64,000 bases of DNA, from positions 7,702,735-7,766,734 of the forward strand of contig NW_002060944.1 of assembly GCF_000150275.1 (NCBI RefSeq). The letters run 5' to 3'. Below, piece after piece: positions 23,712 through 40,252 of the stretch (position 1 is the stretch's first letter; each line of letters begins with the position of its first letter). The notes under the pieces were generated by a model that saw only the letters and a list, made by a program, of their open reading frames with translations, searched no databases and was not told the origin of the DNA. This DNA is from Trichoplax adhaerens. Taxonomy: Eukaryota; Placozoa; Uniplacotomia; Trichoplacea; Trichoplacidae. A program made the position numbers and the translations under genes.

Positions 23712-26700
23712 ATGGCGCTGACTCCGGCACAGTTACTGGACGAATTGATGGGACCCAACAGAAATGCCCTACCCAATGAGGCAAAAAGTGAATTACACTG
23801 GTCCGACGATAATGTAATGCTATTATAAATGGATATTGATAACGTAATTAGATTGCATTGCAGGGTATACAGTACTTCTATGTACTTGTTAGTACACGTT
23901 AGTGTGGACTTGCATGACAAGGTAGCGCCAAATGCAACGCTTACTGGATCGCATGCACTCCTCTCCCGACGATGTTGCTATCGATTCTATGTGGATTCCA
24001 TCTATTTTAAATTCGGTTCTAAATACCGTACAGTCCAAATGCTATACTGCTGTATATTGAGTAAGACTACATTAGTAAACTTATAAAATGAACCGTTAGT
24101 AGGGGAAAAGACTGCATTACAACTGACAATGCATAATACTGTACTTATTAGGCATAGAAACAAAGACGCATACTTGAGTAGTATGCGAGGGATGGTAGGA
24201 ATTTTTTTTCAAAGGCTGTACTACTGTATCATTATTAAGACAGTATTGGATATGGATCGATTGACTGCAAATGAGGCCGTTGAGAATGGATAGTTTTTTA
24301 ATCTGTTAGAATGCGTAAATATCGTTGAAGATGACAGGACGATATATCAATTCAGAGAGTTTTGTTCATTGTAATTGCTGTCATTATTATTTTTACAAAA
24401 GTGTCCGAAATGAATTTGACCCGTACCTCCTAAGAAATTCATGATCCATTCTCAGTTGTTCAATGGTCTAATATCTGTATGACGTTTTTCTTAATAGGTT
24501 TGTAAACGATTTTTATGTGGATTTTGCCCTTCTCAGCTGTTTACCAATACTCGTTCCGATCTAGGTAAGTTATAAAAATTCAGCTTTCTAGATACAGTTA
24601 CAACCGTTGCCTAGAGCAAAGTGCTCAGTATCCCCTTACTATATATTTAAAGGTGCAAACACTTGTTTCTTCAAGTTTTCACGTATAGTATACTGTACTG
24701 AAATTCAATTTTTCCCCATTACTGCTACTCTATTAATGTAAACATGTGATATGCTGATATCGTAATCAAACTCCTTTCACGATTTAGTACTGTACTGCAT
24801 GTAGTACAGTACTTGGCTATACTGCACGCGTATTCTTACGATGTCAGAATCTCGTCAAAATTGCAATGGAAGTAAGACTATTTGATCCGACTTTTTGAAG
24901 CTACAATATTCTATCAGATTTGTACAGCAATTCTTATCCATACTGCAAGTACACGTGCACATTGTCATGATTGGTTGATTATATATATATATTATTATTG
25001 TCACCCAATCAGTATGTTATGTCTTATAATTGCTATTAACGTAATTTTGTTGAAGTGCATTAGCCAGAGATAAAGATTTAAATACTGTATATCAGATGAT
25101 AAATCACACAGTGTTATTGATACTTTCTCTTCCTTCCACTTAATGAAGTGCGTGTACTGTATGACAGTACAGTAATGGGCCAACAACGGATAAAGGAGAA
25201 ATCTAGTATGAGTACCTTTTGAGCATCAGTATTGAAATCTTACTTAAATGTGGTGTAATACCTCATAGATTGCGATACTAATTGCAGCAATCTATAATCA
25301 GTATTATAACTCTCAGAGTCGATTTCTGTCATTTTCTTGCAGTGAACTACCCGTCCAATAAATCTACACCTTTAATGCCCTAGATGCATTCTATCGACTA
25401 CTAGTATTGATAGTTATTTAATATGCTGTTTAGACGCGTCATTGAGCTCCTAATCTTTATTCATATAATTATAGGTCCTTGCGAAAAAATTCACGATGAA
25501 AATTTACGACAATTGTAAGTGCTGTGACCTTCAGTGAAATCCTCCCGGCTCTGTATTTAAATTTTTTATTTTAAATACTCTCAACGGATATTTTGCTTGT
25601 AGAAGAGAGCTCTTTTTTAATTTATTAGCTGATAGCGGTTAATTTTCACCAGATATACGCGTATATTTTTAGCTGCATACTCTATCGTGCAATGGCATAC
25701 TTTGCAGTTCGTAAGTGATATTAATGGCTGTTTTATTGTATTTCTTGAATAGATATAAGAAAAGTAAAAGAAATGGTAAAATGCAGTATGAAGAAGACTT
25801 TTTGCGCTACTTACAAAGTATTATGGCTGACGTAGAGAGGAGAATCCGTCGTGGTCATCAGCGTCTAAGTTTGAATGCTAAAACGAAAGAAAATGTAAGT
25901 TTAACATAAACTTTCACCGAAAATAACTAAATGCAACGGATTTCGCGTGTTACTGTTAGATGTTACTCTATTAGCTACAGTATATGATACTGTACTGTAC
26001 ATAAGATTCCGGATATGTGTTGCTACATCTTGTGGTGTTTACTTATGTAAATGCCTCTATTTTAAAGTTATTATTTACGTCCATTTTTATGTATGATTTC
26101 GTAGAAGGATATTAGTCAAGAAGATGAAGAAAAAGTTATGGAGATCAGTCGGGACATTAATGCTCTAATACCTCAGGTACGTAAATTGGTATATAATTTC
26201 TTATCTTATCAGCTTCCAAATAATCTCTAACCAGTACATTACGTCTTGAGAAAGTATTTATTCCTCTATTAAGCGTGAAAATCTCACGCTAGACGTGAAT
26301 TAACATTAGTGACTATTACATTATATTATTTGATGTAAATGCTTATCAAAACTGGTTGCATTGAAAAGAAACTAAACTCAGTGACGAAGAATTTTGACCA
26401 CATCTTAGGTAGAAGAACTCGGTTCTGAAGGTCGCGTTGATGAAGCACAAGCTTTGACAGAACAGATCGACAAATTAAAAGAACAACGGGAGCGTATTCA
26501 AGCGGTAGTGATTTCTATCGTTGTACCTATTTACATTTCTGCCTCTAATATAAAATGTACTACTTGACTAAACGATATCGTTTTCTCCTGCTTAGCAAGC
26601 AAGAACGGATAAATCATGGGTACGAGTAAATTAGTTGGTGTAATTACAAACGGTCGAATAAGTACCGTAGGTCTTTGTTTTAGGTGGATACTAAGTTGAG

Positions 26701-28485
26701 ATTATTTTATTGTCAACGAAACAGATCAAAGATCCAATGTCAAATCAAGATAAGCAAATGGAGGTTTGTGAAACTTGCGGTGCCTTTTTAATTGTGGGAG
26801 ATGCACAGTCTCGTGTTGATGATCACCTAATGGGCAAGCAACATATGGGTTATGCTAAAATTAAGTTAACCATTGAAGAATTATTGGTAATTTTTGTGCA
26901 TCATTTCCTTTTTATGTGTATGTATTATTGGTGAACTGTTAGTGATTTTCGCGTTGTCACTTATGCTTAAAGGTGACATCAATTTTTAGTTAAGTAGTTG
27001 AAGGAATACGAAACTTTATACACTACCTATGTATGCATTACATCTCTAAATTTATTGATGAGGTACATTACAAGCAATTATTATTTACGCACTCTAGATT
27101 AAAAAGGATGGTGAAAATGAATCTCGTAGAAATAGAGACATGGATACCCGTGATAGAGATGGCCGTAGAAATCGCGATAACGACAGAGGTCGAGATCGGG
27201 ACAGAGATAGAGAACGAGAACGAGATCGAGATCGAGATCAGGATAGAAATCGGGATCGCAAAGATCGACGTGAGAGGTATGATAAAGATAACGATCGTCA
27301 TCGTTCCAGTCGTCATGACGACAGTGATCGCAGAAGAAGAGAGCGTGATGAATATAGTCGTCATAAAGCACGTAGCAGGTGAGTGTAAGTAAACTTTTTA
27401 CCAGTTTTGCAGTAGCTCGCTAAGGTGTAACATTAAGTGGCTATCTGGGCTGACAAGAGGGAAAATGAAGAGTAGAGCTTTCAATGATTGGAGGTGAAGG
27501 ATTTTGTAAATCATTTATACTCATACACGAAATATAAACAAATTAGTGCACGTTCGCATATAGTATTGTTGGTCAGCGATTGCCTTCTTGTCATGGCTGG
27601 TAATACCAATCTCTACTAAAATGAGCAACAGAAAACAGGTGCATTTATTCCGTATTGTATTTAGGCTAAATATGTGGTGTATTTGCTGCTGTATTGCAGT
27701 AGGCTACGTATTGGTCATGTTTCATGCAACAGAATACGGTAGTTTCCTTTTTGTACTATTTCAATCAGTAGACTAGCGTATTTGAAGAACATTTTGGATC
27801 ACTCTTTTTGCTGTCGATGGTGTTACTGTCATTAAATTATTTCCATATGACGTCCTAATTAATGTAGCTGCTCTTAGCAGTTTTTCAATATGCCACGTTA
27901 TTCCGCTTTAAGACATCCGAATAATTGCAGTTCTGAGGTTTCATCTTCTTTGCTGTGTAAATCAATTGATTTTGTGTAGTTATATTTTACTTCGTCCGTT
28001 ACCGTCAGGGTTTCTATAGTTTACCAATAAAAATTAACTTGACGTAGAAAAGCCAATAACATACAGTATCCCTTAAGGGTATAACACATTGCAAGCTTTT
28101 GCGTTATAATGTTATGCAAGATTTATATCTGCGTTGTTATTCAACAGCTAAGTGACTTTGGGCAATATACCCATATTAGTTATTGATTATGTACGTCCGC
28201 TGTCGTATACAGTGAAGCTTTTCTATCGACTTGTAGTAATGTAGCATGTAGACTTTGTAACTTGAACTACTGTACTGTACATATCTACATACTCGTATCT
28301 GGTTAGTTATTCCTATCATTTTCGTATAATCTATAGTTTATGTTCGATAACAGTTTACCCCTTATATGATTTATGCTATCAGGTCAAGAGAAAGACATGG
28401 ACGCAGTAGACATGATGAAAGAGACCGTCGTAGGTCACGTTCTCCTCGTCGACGCTCTAGGTCAAATTCTCCGCGTAGTAAATAA
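23712..28485 (+). CDS. LUC7L3: LUC7-like protein 3, U1 snRNP-associated splicing factor
   Basis: Nine exons: 23712-23813, 24498-24564, 25475-25514, 25753-25894, 26105-26176, 26409-26504, 26725-26886, 27098-27378, 28383-28485; 354 residues, phase-consistent. Start MALTPAQLLDELMGPNRN matches the LUC7 family N-terminus. First zinc finger (CCCH type): CKRFLCGFCP ... GPCEKIH. Then the family block YEEDFLRYLQS ... VERRIRRGH, a coiled coil (EELGSEGRVDEAQAL), and the second finger CETCGAF ... DDHLMGKQH (C-x2-C ... H-x5-H). The last two exons give an RD/RE/RS tail ending SPRSK. LUC7 proteins sit on U1 snRNP and help choose 5' splice sites. The human ortholog has a longer basic linker between the second finger and the tail, which I did not find. 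AATAAA overlaps the stop codon. Confidence 0.95.
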
Positions 28486-28486
28486 A
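28481..28486 (+). terminator. AATAAA overlapping the LUC7L3 stop codon
   Basis: The final codons AGT AAA TAA AGG place a canonical AATAAA across the stop. If used, the 3' UTR would be only a few tens of bases. Whether it is used cannot be told from sequence. Confidence 0.4.
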
Positions 28487-29970
28487 GGTTGAATTATACA
28501 AGATATATTTTCTAGTATATGTCCCTAGCTGTATTAGGTATACGCGTGTATCTATGCTTACGTTGACAAAAAGTTGCTCGGTGTACTCTGTCTGCTTTTG
28601 GTGAAGTCTGCTAACTTTGTGCTAATTTGGCTAATGATTTACAACCTCCCATCTTCTACGTATGTGATCATGCCTTCTTCTTGTGCGTTATCTCCTAGGT
28701 AATAATATTTAATAACTAGGATACGACACTTGACTTGTTTATCAATTTACCTTACGCGTAAGACATCTCAATTAAGGTGCTGTTGATCATTCTTCTGCCG
28801 TCGAATTAATGAAGGTATTTGTAGATAAGTACTAGCTTATTCGTGATCTATGCAGCCCACTAGTCTTTGATAGACTTGCAAATATAAAATAATGACTGCA
28901 TGGATTAGTTCAATATATATTGCTTTAAAGTTACAGTAGAGTTGAGACCGTTAACGTATTGTATCCTAGACAATTTCCTTTGTAATAAAAACGTTTATTT
29001 TCGAAAATGTTGTATGGCTACAATAAAATTTTAACATTGTAAGCAAAATATGAATGGATACAATCAGCTTACTTTGTTGAGATTTTTTGTCTAGAAAGTT
29101 CCTCAACAAGATTGCATGCTACTATACTCATCATATATGCGTATCGCTACGAAGTCAGCTTATGTACGAATTGTGTGCTGTACTTATCACTCACCGGTGA
29201 TAACTCGTACGCTTACAAACAACCAAATGCGAGATAAAGCCGCACTTGTCTGCGTATAGCTACCGCCAGCTCTACGATGTATTTGGCAAGTGATGTAGTA
29301 CAAACCAATAAAAGGCTACGTTATAAATTAACCAAGTCAACACTACCTAAATTTCAATACAATCACTGCATACTTGTCATGTAAGTGATATACTATCTAT
29401 TGAGTTACGTTTAAATATTGATAACTCAAATTCATTTAGCATAGTTCTATATATCTTAGTTTTACAATATAATAATACATTAGTCAAGACACGTAAAAAT
29501 TTCATAAACGTTATATTAATCATATGACGTATCTAAAAATTTATCGCATTACAATCTCAAAATAATAGTACGTACTAGGATCAGTTTGTGATAATCTCTT
29601 TAATTAGTGTAAAGTAAATCCCCCAAAAATAACAAGACTGTCTTTACACGTGTGCAATACAGTATGTTTCGTGCTTATCTCTAAAAATGGAAAGTGAAAC
29701 TATGAAATTCGCGATGTCATAGAAATATTATTACTATTGGTTAATTATTAAGTTTGTCAACATGGGATTCGTATACTGTAGAGGAATTGAAATACTATAA
29801 TTAAGATTAACTGATAATTCCAGGGATAAGACGCCATGGTATTATTAGCGCCGTAGGAATTGCATTAAATACAGTACAATACGTTAAACAAGTACTATCA
29901 ATATTACATAGCTTAGCTTTCTACTGGCACGTGATGACATAATTGTACTGGAAGTAAACCATATTATAGA
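28486..29970. other. Intergenic between convergent LUC7L3 and ANKRD40
   Basis: Holds the 3' flanks of both genes. No exon, RNA gene or repeat array recognised. Confidence 0.5.
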
Positions 29971-32409
29971 TTAATAGTAACTAACATCAAGAGCATTCGG
30001 TTGCAGTCTATTTAGTAAAACCACTTCCAACTCCTGATTGTCAGTTAATCTTTGCAAATCTTTATCCTTACGAATAAGGATATTAGGTAACTTGCGAATC
30101 TTTTTTACAGCTGATTTCGATAGATCTAGTTCTTCGCAACATCGATCAAATAATGATTCGTATGTTAAATTAAATCGATCCAGTTCAACTTCTACGAAAT
30201 CTTCTTCACCAGAATTTGCAATACGAACTTTAACCAATAATTCCCCTATATTGAATAAGAGGTTATAGAAAGAAATTGCAATAAAAAAAATTGAGAAATA
30301 ATGATAAATTGAAGATTTTACGTTTTCCCATAGGGTTGAATGATTTGCCATGTGGTGAAGCCACAATGGTTGCTTGAGTTGAGATAGTTCGACTTTGAAT
30401 AGACAGCTCTTTTACATCACCTCCAACCGTGACGATAGACTTTGGAGGTGAAGTACTACGTCCATTTTGGGAGACAGTAGTTTCCGTAACTGTAGTATTT
30501 GAGTATGGAAAGGGAGGATTTTGCATGTAGTTTGGAGTGATAGGCAGTTCAGTTTTGTTTGTTTTTGGAGAGTTATTAGGAGACGCACCTATATCGCTTA
30601 CTCCCGCTAGTATAGAAAAAATTCACTAATGTTATACAGTATTAATGATTGTAGGGTATAAAAAGGCAATGCATTCCCAAGATTATTAATTGTTCTTGCC
30701 CAACTCAATCCTTAGCTTAAGATAATATTTGTAAGGAGATTGTAATCTAGTAAAAGTACAGTACATAAAGAGCTACTTACTATTTGCATGCATTACTTAA
30801 GCTTACTATTGGAAAATCAGTCTACACTAATATAACAAATACGTATAATGCCATGCTGTTATGAACATACACTGTACATACAGTGTACACTGAATGCATA
30901 GCAGGAATTACTGTATAATTAAGTATTAATATTTACAGCGTCTTTCAGTCTTGTAGTAATACTGTGTCATAGAATGTACTTATATCTAGAAGCTTCAACA
31001 GAGCTATACATCATTCTAAACATGACATAATATTACCTGCATTATTTAACATCACTTTAATTTCCTCACTGCTGGATAACTGAGCTGCAGTTTCACCGGA
31101 TTTAGTTAAAAGTGATGGTTCTGCACCCTCGCTTAGCAGGTAGGCTACAATATCATTATGCCCGCGGCAAGCAGCCCAATGTAAGGCGGTCCTGTCCAAT
31201 TACAAAATATGTCAATATAGTAGTTACATTAGTTCTTCTTCTTATTATTGAAATCAATGTTTGCACGATCAATAAAACTAATGATGAGATATAGTTAGAT
31301 TGAGTCAAGATCGATTGATCTTGACATCTCTATACCGCCATTTAAATACTTATACACTGCCATGCCAGTTGTAGTTATATTTATTGTTACGGTATTTTGA
31401 ATAATGAATGTACTAATATACAATATTACTGCTGAATACCTACAGAACAGTGTACAGTGCTTGTATACGTGCATTACTGTAGGCGCATTATCTCAAGATA
31501 TAAGTGCGAACAATACTCTAAGAATGTGATTAGAAAGTAATCAGAATAGAAGAGTTGCTTCATAACATTTAGAAAGTTATAGCCTAAGAAATGATTTAGT
31601 TATAGTAAAGTAGTGAAAGAAAGTGGTTGCTAATCTTGTTTGATGGACAAATTTTTTGTTATGAAAAGGAGCTTACTACAATGATTGTTCTCTAGACTGT
31701 AATTAACAACGTGATGAGATAAAAGAGAAAATTGTAGCTATTAAATTCGAATTCTTTACTGTTATTTGCCTATTTTGCTTAGTGCGAAGTTTTAAGTGTG
31801 GAACTACGGTATCAACGACTTTAACTCAATGGAAGTATTTCTACAGTTTGTTCATTTTATTCGTATTGCTAACGGTCTGATGACAATTTAATAGTATGGT
31901 GGTTCGGTATCACTGTGTCACAAGTGTTATTAAATTACACTGTACATTGTTGTCTTGTCATTAAATATACTCCTGTGCCATGTCAGTAAGGTTCATTATG
32001 TTGCTCTCCTTTATTGCGCGTAGTAATTACGCCGATTTAACGAATACGTGAACTCTATGCTTTAGAATATAATATAATCTACTGTATCTTAACTGTTAGA
32101 TAAACAAAGCTCAAGTTGGACGGTAATCGAAGGACGAATAGCAAAGTCAATCTCGATGACAACTTTGTTCTCTTATCATGACTAAAAGGTACAATAAGCC
32201 ATAAGAGATCGACTTGATCATGAGAAATTTTTGCTAGTGTCCATTCAACTTTATGGTCTATTGTATCTAGGCGTAAATAATTACCATCCATTGATTTTGT
32301 GTTGGGAATTGATGTTGACGCCTCGTTGTACTAATAACTGGACAGTATCTTTCTCACCAAGACAAGCGCATTCGCGAAGTCTTTCTTCGATTCCATGAAC
32401 GGGATTCAT
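29971..32409 (-). CDS. ANKRD40: Ankyrin repeat domain-containing protein 40
   Basis: Four coding exons on the minus strand: 32409-32285, 31191-31037, 30606-30322, 30245-29971; 840 nt, 279 residues, in phase at all junctions. Exon 1 begins MNPVHGIEERLRECACLG and enters the first ankyrin repeat; the exon 1/2 junction reads NGW|TALHWA, as in vertebrate ANKRD40. Exon 2 completes the repeats (GHNDIVAYLLSEGAEPSLL). Exon 3 is a low-complexity linker with PPFPY and STSPPKS. Exon 4 carries the conserved C-terminal domain: ELLVKVRI, FVEVELDRFNLTYESL, KIRKLPNILIRKDKD, LTDNQELEVVLL. Shorter than the human protein because the linker is shorter. Molecular function of the family is poorly known. Divergent from U2AF2 (head to head) and convergent with LUC7L3. 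Confidence 0.94.
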
Positions 32410-32964
32410 GTGTGATTAATTTCAGGCAATAATTTAAGATTTTTATGGAGGAAAATGATCGATTTCAATGTCGAATAGCCCACCAATTTAGTAAGAGTAG
32501 GTAATTTTTTTTCTCACCAATCCTAGAGATGAAATGAAAGTTTTTTTCAGATTGCAAAATCATAACAATAGTCTTGTTACGTTTAAACGAAGCGTAAAAT
32601 TCTGAATAGAATGCAGGAATGGAGGATGAACTACCTTCTTCTATCTTGGTATCTTGGTGTAATAATTTTGATGTTGTCAATTTCAATGTAATTGATGAAG
32701 ATGACGAGTAAGATCGAGTCGAAAATGGTGGTAGATTGGCCTTTGGATAGAAAATGGTATGAAAGTAATGAGACGCATTAGCTTGAATATCATGAATTAT
32801 ACAAGATAGGAGTATACTGCTCTGGCTTATTGTTCTGGCTTTGTTATGATTGGCTTTTGGGCTATTGATCGTGTTTGAAAACGATCAATAACGTTTCAAC
32901 TTTCTTTTGTGATGGGCATCTGTGGTGACGCGCATCGCTAAGCACCAAGCCAGTGTGTCGCTAG
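32410..32964. promoter_or_regulatory. 5' flank of ANKRD40
   Basis: Upstream side of the minus-strand ANKRD40 start. A 73-codon minus-strand open frame (32686-32465) has no recognisable features and I do not call it. Confidence 0.3.
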
Positions 32965-34180
32965 GTGCTCTCCTGCAGTACAGTGTATAGTACTGTACTT
33001 GATGGAGTATCATCCAGTAGAGTACTGTACAGTACGTAGAGGTATAGTATTTGCTAATTAACGATTCTCAATTAAACCGACTACCCATTACCACGAATAG
33101 ATCTGAGAAGGTTCGATTCGGTTCGGTTCGGTTCAATACTTTTATGATCTGTACAGTACAATACAGTACTGTATGTCCACCAACATAACAGTACTGTACA
33201 ATACACAACAGTGCCTCTACCAGTCTACCAGCATTGCTTGCATGCTGGACTATTCTGGAAGGCACTGGTTGGACTACCTAAAAGTCCAATGGATATTCTG
33301 CTGTAAAATATGCTTTTAGTTGGTTTCAGTAGGACAGTCGTATTCTAGATAGTATACTGTTCTATGACTGCAGCAGGGACTACTAAACTGCTGTGTACAG
33401 TCAGTATTTGCTTATTCAGATCGCTGGTTGATGCTTTTCAAAGTGACAAAATACTTTGATACACACTGTACATTGTCGAATACAGTGCTGTGCAAGTGAA
33501 ATTCAAGGTTGAAGGCCGTGAAGATCTTGACAGTTGAAAAAGTCTTCTCTTTATTGTACCGTACAGCACTACTTTGGTAGCAGTTTGATGGAGAAGAGCT
33601 GTTACTGATATTCACAAGCAGTACTCCTACTGTATTTGAATGATTAACATGGCCACTTGGCGAGTAAAATAGTCGGTTTGCGCGTTTCCAGTGTAGTAAA
33701 GAATTGCCTGTGCTCTCCGTCTTTTATTAATAACAGTCCACATAATAAATAAATAAAAAAAAAAATAGCAGATCCAGTGTACTGTAGAGGACGGACCCAG
33801 TCAATTCTGATACTGTACTGTACAGTAGAATGTACAGTACAGTACTGTACTGCAGTCATCGTGGTAGGTTGAAAAACCTCGATGACGGAAGTGAGTCACA
33901 GTACGGCACGGAACGGAACGGCACGCTAAATACCAGTACACTGCCACTGACCAATAGTACTGTACAGTACTGTATGACCATGCTCTACTGTACAGTACTG
34001 TACAGTCTACAGTACAGCCATTACGAGTTGTACTGTACTGTACAGTACTGTAGACTGAGTACAGTACAGTTATGGCATTCGTTCACCCTACTGTCCTATT
34101 CTGTACACTGTACTGTATGAGAAGTGATAGTAATAGAATCATATGGAAAACGACTACGTACTGTACTGTACTGTACCGCA
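32965..34180. repeat. Swarm of TACTGTACAGTA palindromes and pentamer repeats
   Basis: The self-complementary core ACTGTACAGT and its half-sites CAGTA/TACTG recur many times, e.g. 32977-33035, 33155-33190, 33805-33855, 33958-34070 and 34155-34175. Between them lie short pentamer runs: TTCGG (about 33115-33135), GGAAC/GGCAC (about 33905-33925), and GGACT followed by GACCA/ACTCG (about 34180-34230). The pattern reads alike on both strands. It occupies the space between the divergent ANKRD40 and U2AF2 starts. Smaller clusters of the same motif occur at 23400-25200 and 60720-60880. Confidence 0.8.
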
Positions 34181-34606
34181 CTGGACTGGACTGGACCGAT
34201 CCGGACCAAACTCGACCAAACTCGACTGCACTTTCACTACTGTAGTGTTGAAGCACTGGCTGAACTGCAGTCTGTCACTAGACGTGAGAACGAAACTCGC
34301 CTGTCTGACGCGTCTGTCGGTCAATCAGACAATGCTGTTTGACAGCCAAAGCCTCGCAGCTGCGTATTGCCTGCTGAGGAATCAGCGGCAAGCTTCATGT
34401 GATTCCCAAGCTGTTGTGTCTTACATCGTTTCAAGCTAGAGTAGAAGAGAATCCAATTGGAATTGACAAGTATCTCGATCATTCCAATTGTAACTTGACA
34501 TCGTATTTGAACAGAATTTGCTGTAACGTGTAGCCAAGCCATTGGGATACCTCATCGAGCATTCAACGACAACTTGAATTCTATCCTTGACGAATAGACC
34601 GAAAGT

Positions 34607-39105
<4,499 letters not shown>

Positions 39106-40252
39106 GAGCATTTCGAGCACATTATTAGTAATTATATAATTGTACCATTTTCTGTTTTAGCTTTTCTTGAAATTAGAAGGATACTAACCTTTGTACAATT
39201 AATCAGTTTCCTTATAATATGCCTTTCAATAGAAAACCAATCTGTCTCCTGATAATAATCGTCTAATATATAAGCATATGTAGCACTCTAATCCGGTGTA
39301 TTTTTCGTTTATATTGTTGGGATTACGATTAATCGTTGACAGCTCACCATTCAATATCATGAGTCTAGCATGATTATATCAAGTATCACTTGACTTTTGT
39401 TCTGTACATGCTTGATTGCCAGATAAGTTGATGACTGAATATTAATTAATAGTTTTTTAGTGTTTAATGATGATAAGGCTCATATTAACGTTGTTTATTT
39501 GGCAGGAAGCTTATCGATCGTTTGTACAGTGAGATTATAACATGCGGTAAAGAAGTTTACTGCAAATTATAGCTGAAATTTGAAATAAATGCAGTACAAA
39601 TATTGTAGCATTAACACTAGTTTAATTGAGATCAGCAAGATACGCATGAACTTCGATATGAACAGTAGTATTATCTTTCTATAATTAAATGTAATTATTT
39701 ACATACACACTATGAGATACACATGATATCAATTAGAATACAATAAATTTATTACATTACCCATTCGGTAGTGAAAGTTGTACATTGCAGTACCAGAAGC
39801 TTTTAATGTATAGTTGCAAATACAAAATTTGAGCATAGCCAGGATGATAAATAATAATTAGGGTTTAAGGTTTTCGTAGCATACACTGTAAAATGCGAAA
39901 ATTTTGAAGGTCATAGTATACTTATTACAAGTAACATCAATCTAAAACCAAAAAAGGGTTTACAGAGAGGCTCCATTTCATGCAATCATTAGTAAAGATA
40001 GTTATGTAATCACAGGATTTACTCAAGATAATTTAAATTGATTATACACGATAGAAATATTTTTGGTTATCATCTACTTTCCGCCTCTGGATAATCACTG
40101 AAAAAGACCAATTACGTACGCTAATATAAAGGGGATTGTTATACTCTATTGATCCTACTTTCATCATACAAGTACAGTACATTATTAAAGACATTGGCAA
40201 TTATAATTTCCAGATCACACGACGACGGTAGATTTTAGTGATATCAGAGTTG
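39106..40252. other. Intergenic between convergent U2AF2 and AOX
   Basis: Contains the 3' flanks of both genes, AATAAA at 39584-39589 on the plus strand, and a palindromic AATAAATTTATT at 39742-39753. No exon recognised. Confidence 0.5.
39742..39753. terminator. Palindromic two-way poly(A) signal
   Basis: AATAAATTTATT reads AATAAA on both strands. It sits about 640 bp after the U2AF2 stop and about 500 bp after the AOX stop, so it could serve either gene. Function inferred from position. Confidence 0.4.

Noticed and set aside
27033-27392. Long open frames in several frames on both strands over the RD region of LUC7L3
   Set aside because: GATCGA-type hexamer repeats leave all frames open. 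Only the frame giving the RD/RE tail joins in phase to the neighbouring LUC7L3 exons.
33115-33135. GGTTCGATTCGG string that looks like a tRNA T-arm
   Set aside because: It is part of a TTCGG pentamer microsatellite; no acceptor or anticodon stem could be folded around it.
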